This document shows positions 62,028 through 64,000 of a DNA stretch of 64,000 bases, piece after piece. The stretch comes from Gemmobacter aquaticus (GTDB lineage Bacteria > Pseudomonadota > Alphaproteobacteria > Rhodobacterales > Rhodobacteraceae). The stretch's first letter is position 1, and the number at the start of each line of letters is the position of its first letter. The stretch spans positions 186,001-250,000 of the forward strand of contig NZ_VOAK01000021.1 in assembly GCF_007859075.1 (NCBI RefSeq). Direction: 5' to 3'. Both the position numbers and the translations under genes were made by a program. The notes beneath the pieces are model-generated. The model did not search any database, had not been told where the DNA came from, and was given only the letters and a program-made list of their open reading frames with translations.

Positions 62028-63674
62028 TCATGCCGTGCGAAGGCGGCTTTCCCGCAGCAAGCCGAGATGGTCAAGGATCGGATAGGCGACCGAGGCGAGA
62101 TGGGCGTTCACCCGTTTCAGATCGCGCAGCAGATCAAGATGGATCGTGCTGGTCTCGATCGTCTCACGCCGCCCGGCCTTCATCCGCTCCAGATGGGCCT
62201 CTGCCGACTTTGCCTCAAGCTTGCGGCTGACGATCTTCTGATCAACCAGACGCCGTGCAAGCTCGGGGTCGCGCGAGAGGAAGATCGCTTGCGCCATCCG
62301 CAGGTTCTCGCGCGTGTGCTGGTAAAAGTCCGCGATCTCTGCCTGCCCCTCGGGCGAAAGGGTCAGCCGCTTGCGGGCCTTCTTGATCGCGATCTCGGCC
62401 AGACCGGTCTCGATGATGTCGCCGATATGCTCAAGGTTGATCGCGTATGAGATGATCTCGTTTGCGCGACGGGCGTCATTCTCGTCCAGTTCGGCCCGGC
62501 TCAGACGCGCGACATAGAGCTTGATCGCCTCGTGCAGCCGATCCACCTCGGACTCCAGCCGTCCCACCTCGGCGCAGGGGGCCTCATCCGCGCTGGTCAG
62601 GCTGTCGAGCGTGCGATCCAGCATTTCGCCCACCAGATCGCCAAGTCGCAGCGTCTCGCGTGCCGCAACGGCTAGCGCCATGTCCGGCATGGGCAGAAGC
62701 CCGTCATCCAGATAGCTGGGCGTCACGCTTCCGGCTTCAGCGCTGTCGGGCAGGATCATTTCGGCCAACCGCCCCACCGGACCGATCAGTGGCATGAAGA
62801 TCACCAGAAGCCCGAAGTTGAAGGCCAGATGCGCCCCCACCACCAGATCGCTTGGATCGGGCAGCAGGCGCATCAAGAGGTCGGTGACCGGGCCGGCCAT
62901 GATCAGCACAAGCACCGTGCCCGCCCCGCGGACCAGAAGGTTTGACAGCGCAAGCCGCCGTGCAGCAGGCCCGTCGCTCTGGACAGCCATCAAGGGCGGA
63001 ATCGCGCCACCCAGGTTGGCCCCGGCAACCAGAAGAAGCGACAGTTCCGGACCGACGACGCCGCCGGCGGCCATCAGCATCACCAGCATCACCACCGCCA
63101 GACTTGATGATCCCAGGACTGCCAGACCGGCAGCCAGCAGCACTGCAAAGACCGGCGCCTGATCAAGCGCGCGAAGGACCACCACCATGGTCGGCGACTC
63201 GCGCATCGGTTCGGTCACACCGCTCAGCAGTTGCAGCGCCAGCATCATGAGCCCCAAGCCAAGGATCGCCCGTGCAAGATTGCGGCCGCGCGTTGCCCGT
63301 GCCATGCCGAAACCTGCCACACCGACAAAGATCAGAACGCTTCCCAGCCAGGACACCTCGGCCGACAGGATCAGTGCAACGACCGCTGTCCCAAGATTGG
63401 CGCCCAGCATCATGGCCTGCCCCATCCTCGGCTGAATCATGTCGCGCGCCGCGAATGAGCCGATGATCACAGCCGTCGCCGTGCTGGACTGCAGACCCAG
63501 GGTCGCGACAAATCCCCAGAATGCCGCCGCCAGACGATTGCCGGTGCCACGACCGATCCACTGTCGCAGGACTGCGCCGTAGGCCCTGAGGATACCTGTC
63601 TTGATCAGGCGCAATCCCCAGAGGAGCAGCGCCGCCGCACCAAGAAGATCGATGAGCTGGATGGTCGCGTCCAA
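62028..63674 (-). CDS. Na/Pi cotransporter family protein with PhoU-like domain
   Basis: Product of 548 aa. Residues about 5-310 are the two inverted repeats of the NptA family, with the QSSTATAVI motif and a second block near GAIPPLMAV. Residues about 340-530 are a helical PhoU-like regulatory domain. It imports phosphate with sodium or exports excess phosphate. The gene is convergent with purU (34 nt between stops) and divergent from the LacI gene. Confidence 0.88.
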   Translation of the reverse strand: MDATIQLIDLLGAAALLLWGLRLIKTGILRAYGAVLRQWIGRGTGNRLAAAFWGFVATLGLQSSTATAVIIGSFAARDMIQPRMGQAMMLGANLGTAVVALILSAEVSWLGSVLIFVGVAGFGMARATRGRNLARAILGLGLMMLALQLLSGVTEPMRESPTMVVVLRALDQAPVFAVLLAAGLAVLGSSSLAVVMLVMLMAAGGVVGPELSLLLVAGANLGGAIPPLMAVQSDGPAARRLALSNLLVRGAGTVLVLIMAGPVTDLLMRLLPDPSDLVVGAHLAFNFGLLVIFMPLIGPVGRLAEMILPDSAEAGSVTPSYLDDGLLPMPDMALAVAARETLRLGDLVGEMLDRTLDSLTSADEAPCAEVGRLESEVDRLHEAIKLYVARLSRAELDENDARRANEIISYAINLEHIGDIIETGLAEIAIKKARKRLTLSPEGQAEIADFYQHTRENLRMAQAIFLSRDPELARRLVDQKIVSRKLEAKSAEAHLERMKAGRRETIETSTIHLDLLRDLKRVNAHLASVAYPILDHLGLLRESRLRTA

Positions 63675-63877
63675 TTTCTATCCCCAAGCGCCGGACTGAA
63701 ATGCCGCGCAGGATTCAGCCTGCCATCAATTGCACAGCCTTGCAACAAAACTGTTACAATTGTGCGTTATGCTTGCCATGCAATGTTCACAAGCCACAGT
63801 ATCCACGTCGGATTCTTCTGGTTTTCTGTTAGTTTTCACTGAAATGCGCAGGGGCCGTTTCTACCGTGGCCAAACTG

Positions 63878-63889
63878 TGCAATATTGCA
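63878..63889. promoter_or_regulatory. Palindrome TGCAATATTGCA, candidate LacI-type operator
   Basis: Perfect 12-bp palindrome in the 242-bp interval between the Na/Pi gene and the LacI-family gene, 27 nt before the chosen TTG start. The place suits autoregulation by the LacI protein. Confidence 0.4.
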
Positions 63890-63916
63890 ACAGCAGTGCA
63901 AGGATCGGGGTGGGTC

Positions 63917-64000
63917 TTGGCCAAGTCGAAGCGAAAACCGAAGAAGGCGTCGGTCAGCGCCAACCGGGTGGCCGAACTTGCAGGCGTGTCACGCTCGGCC
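63917..64000 (+). CDS. LacI-family transcriptional regulator, first 28 codons (cut by window edge)
   Basis: The open frame from TTG 63917 reads a lysine-rich lead (LAKSKRKPKKA) followed by SANRVAELAGVSRSA, the first helix-turn-helix of LacI-type regulators. The gene runs off the right end. No ATG or GTG in frame is found just upstream, so TTG is the best start. Targets and ligand cannot be seen. Confidence 0.6.
   Translation, partial: MAKSKRKPKKASVSANRVAELAGVSRSA

Noticed and set aside
1-64000. tRNA genes, CRISPR arrays, insertion sequences, prophage or conjugative genes
   Set aside because: Looked for on both strands by eye; no cloverleaf with conserved T-loop, no regular spacer array, and no transposase or integrase motif was seen.

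Overview
High-GC chromosomal DNA that reads as an alphaproteobacterium of the Rhodobacterales (Rhodobacteraceae/Paracoccaceae). The case rests on a membrane-anchored cycM-type cytochrome c, Yej-type peptide transporter genes, a SouR/GbdR-like GlxA regulator divergent from a heterotetrameric sarcosine-oxidase-like operon, and amine-type ABC uptake genes. The genus cannot be set from this window. I see no tRNA, rRNA operon, insertion sequence, prophage or CRISPR array.

Layout. 1-3.5 kb: yejA-yejB-yejE (last gene cut by the window edge), peptide uptake. 3.6-10.4 kb: housekeeping genes (cytochrome c, prephenate dehydratase, SRPBCC protein, NudC, a cyclic-nucleotide phosphodiesterase/nucleotidase, HAD phosphatase, alpha/beta hydrolase). 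The small SRP RNA (ffs) follows at 10.48 kb with a recognisable promoter. 10.6-15.5 kb: polysaccharide or lipid-linked sugar genes (O-antigen-ligase-like protein, SMR-like 4-helix protein, HAD-UbiA fusion, GT87 glycosyltransferase). 15.6-18.3 kb: a P2-type cation ATPase. 18.3-25.2 kb: a regulated sulfatase module with a formylglycine-generating enzyme, an exported HAD phosphatase, two response regulators, a histidine kinase with a periplasmic-binding-protein-like sensor, and a divergent exported arylsulfatase that carries the target Cys. 25.3-27 kb: arsR with two AHSA1 genes.

27.3-38 kb: envelope polysaccharide locus. Four genes overlap by 4 nt (acyltransferase-SGNH, GMC oxidoreductase, SDR, SGNH-like protein) and run into a Wzx-type flippase. 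A bidirectional terminator, an RTX calcium-binding protein and two divergent GT4 glycosyltransferases follow. 38-42.3 kb: a class II amidotransferase, a GXGXG protein, an FMN glutamate-synthase-like protein and a type III glutamine synthetase. This is the architecture of mgsABC-gmaS (methylamine, N-methylglutamate pathway) or of glxBCD-glnT.

42.6-53.8 kb: the most interesting part. A ten-gene minus-strand operon holds an AA_synth (DUF1185) protein, alpha/beta hydrolase, flavin reductase with an extra C-terminal domain, LLM flavin monooxygenase, aldehyde dehydrogenase, a spermidine/putrescine-type ABC transporter and a succinate-semialdehyde-type dehydrogenase. A divergent GntR-DUF1330 pair faces it across a perfect TGGTATACCA operator. 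The gene set resembles two-component flavin systems that open N-heterocycles (Rut pathway; pyridine pathway of Arthrobacter) and probably encodes uptake and ring or C-N cleavage of an undetermined nitrogen compound down to a C4 semialdehyde and succinate.

53.8-62 kb: an AT-rich small membrane-protein gene, an XRE-cupin regulator, a GlxA-type regulator, a soxBDAG/mgdABCD-type operon whose delta subunit has lost its zinc cysteines, and purU. 62-64 kb: a Na/Pi cotransporter and the first 28 codons of a LacI-family regulator. The amine operon, the mgs/gmaS-like genes, the mgd/sox-like genes and purU could form one route from a methylated nitrogen compound to C1 units, glutamate and succinate; that link is inference.
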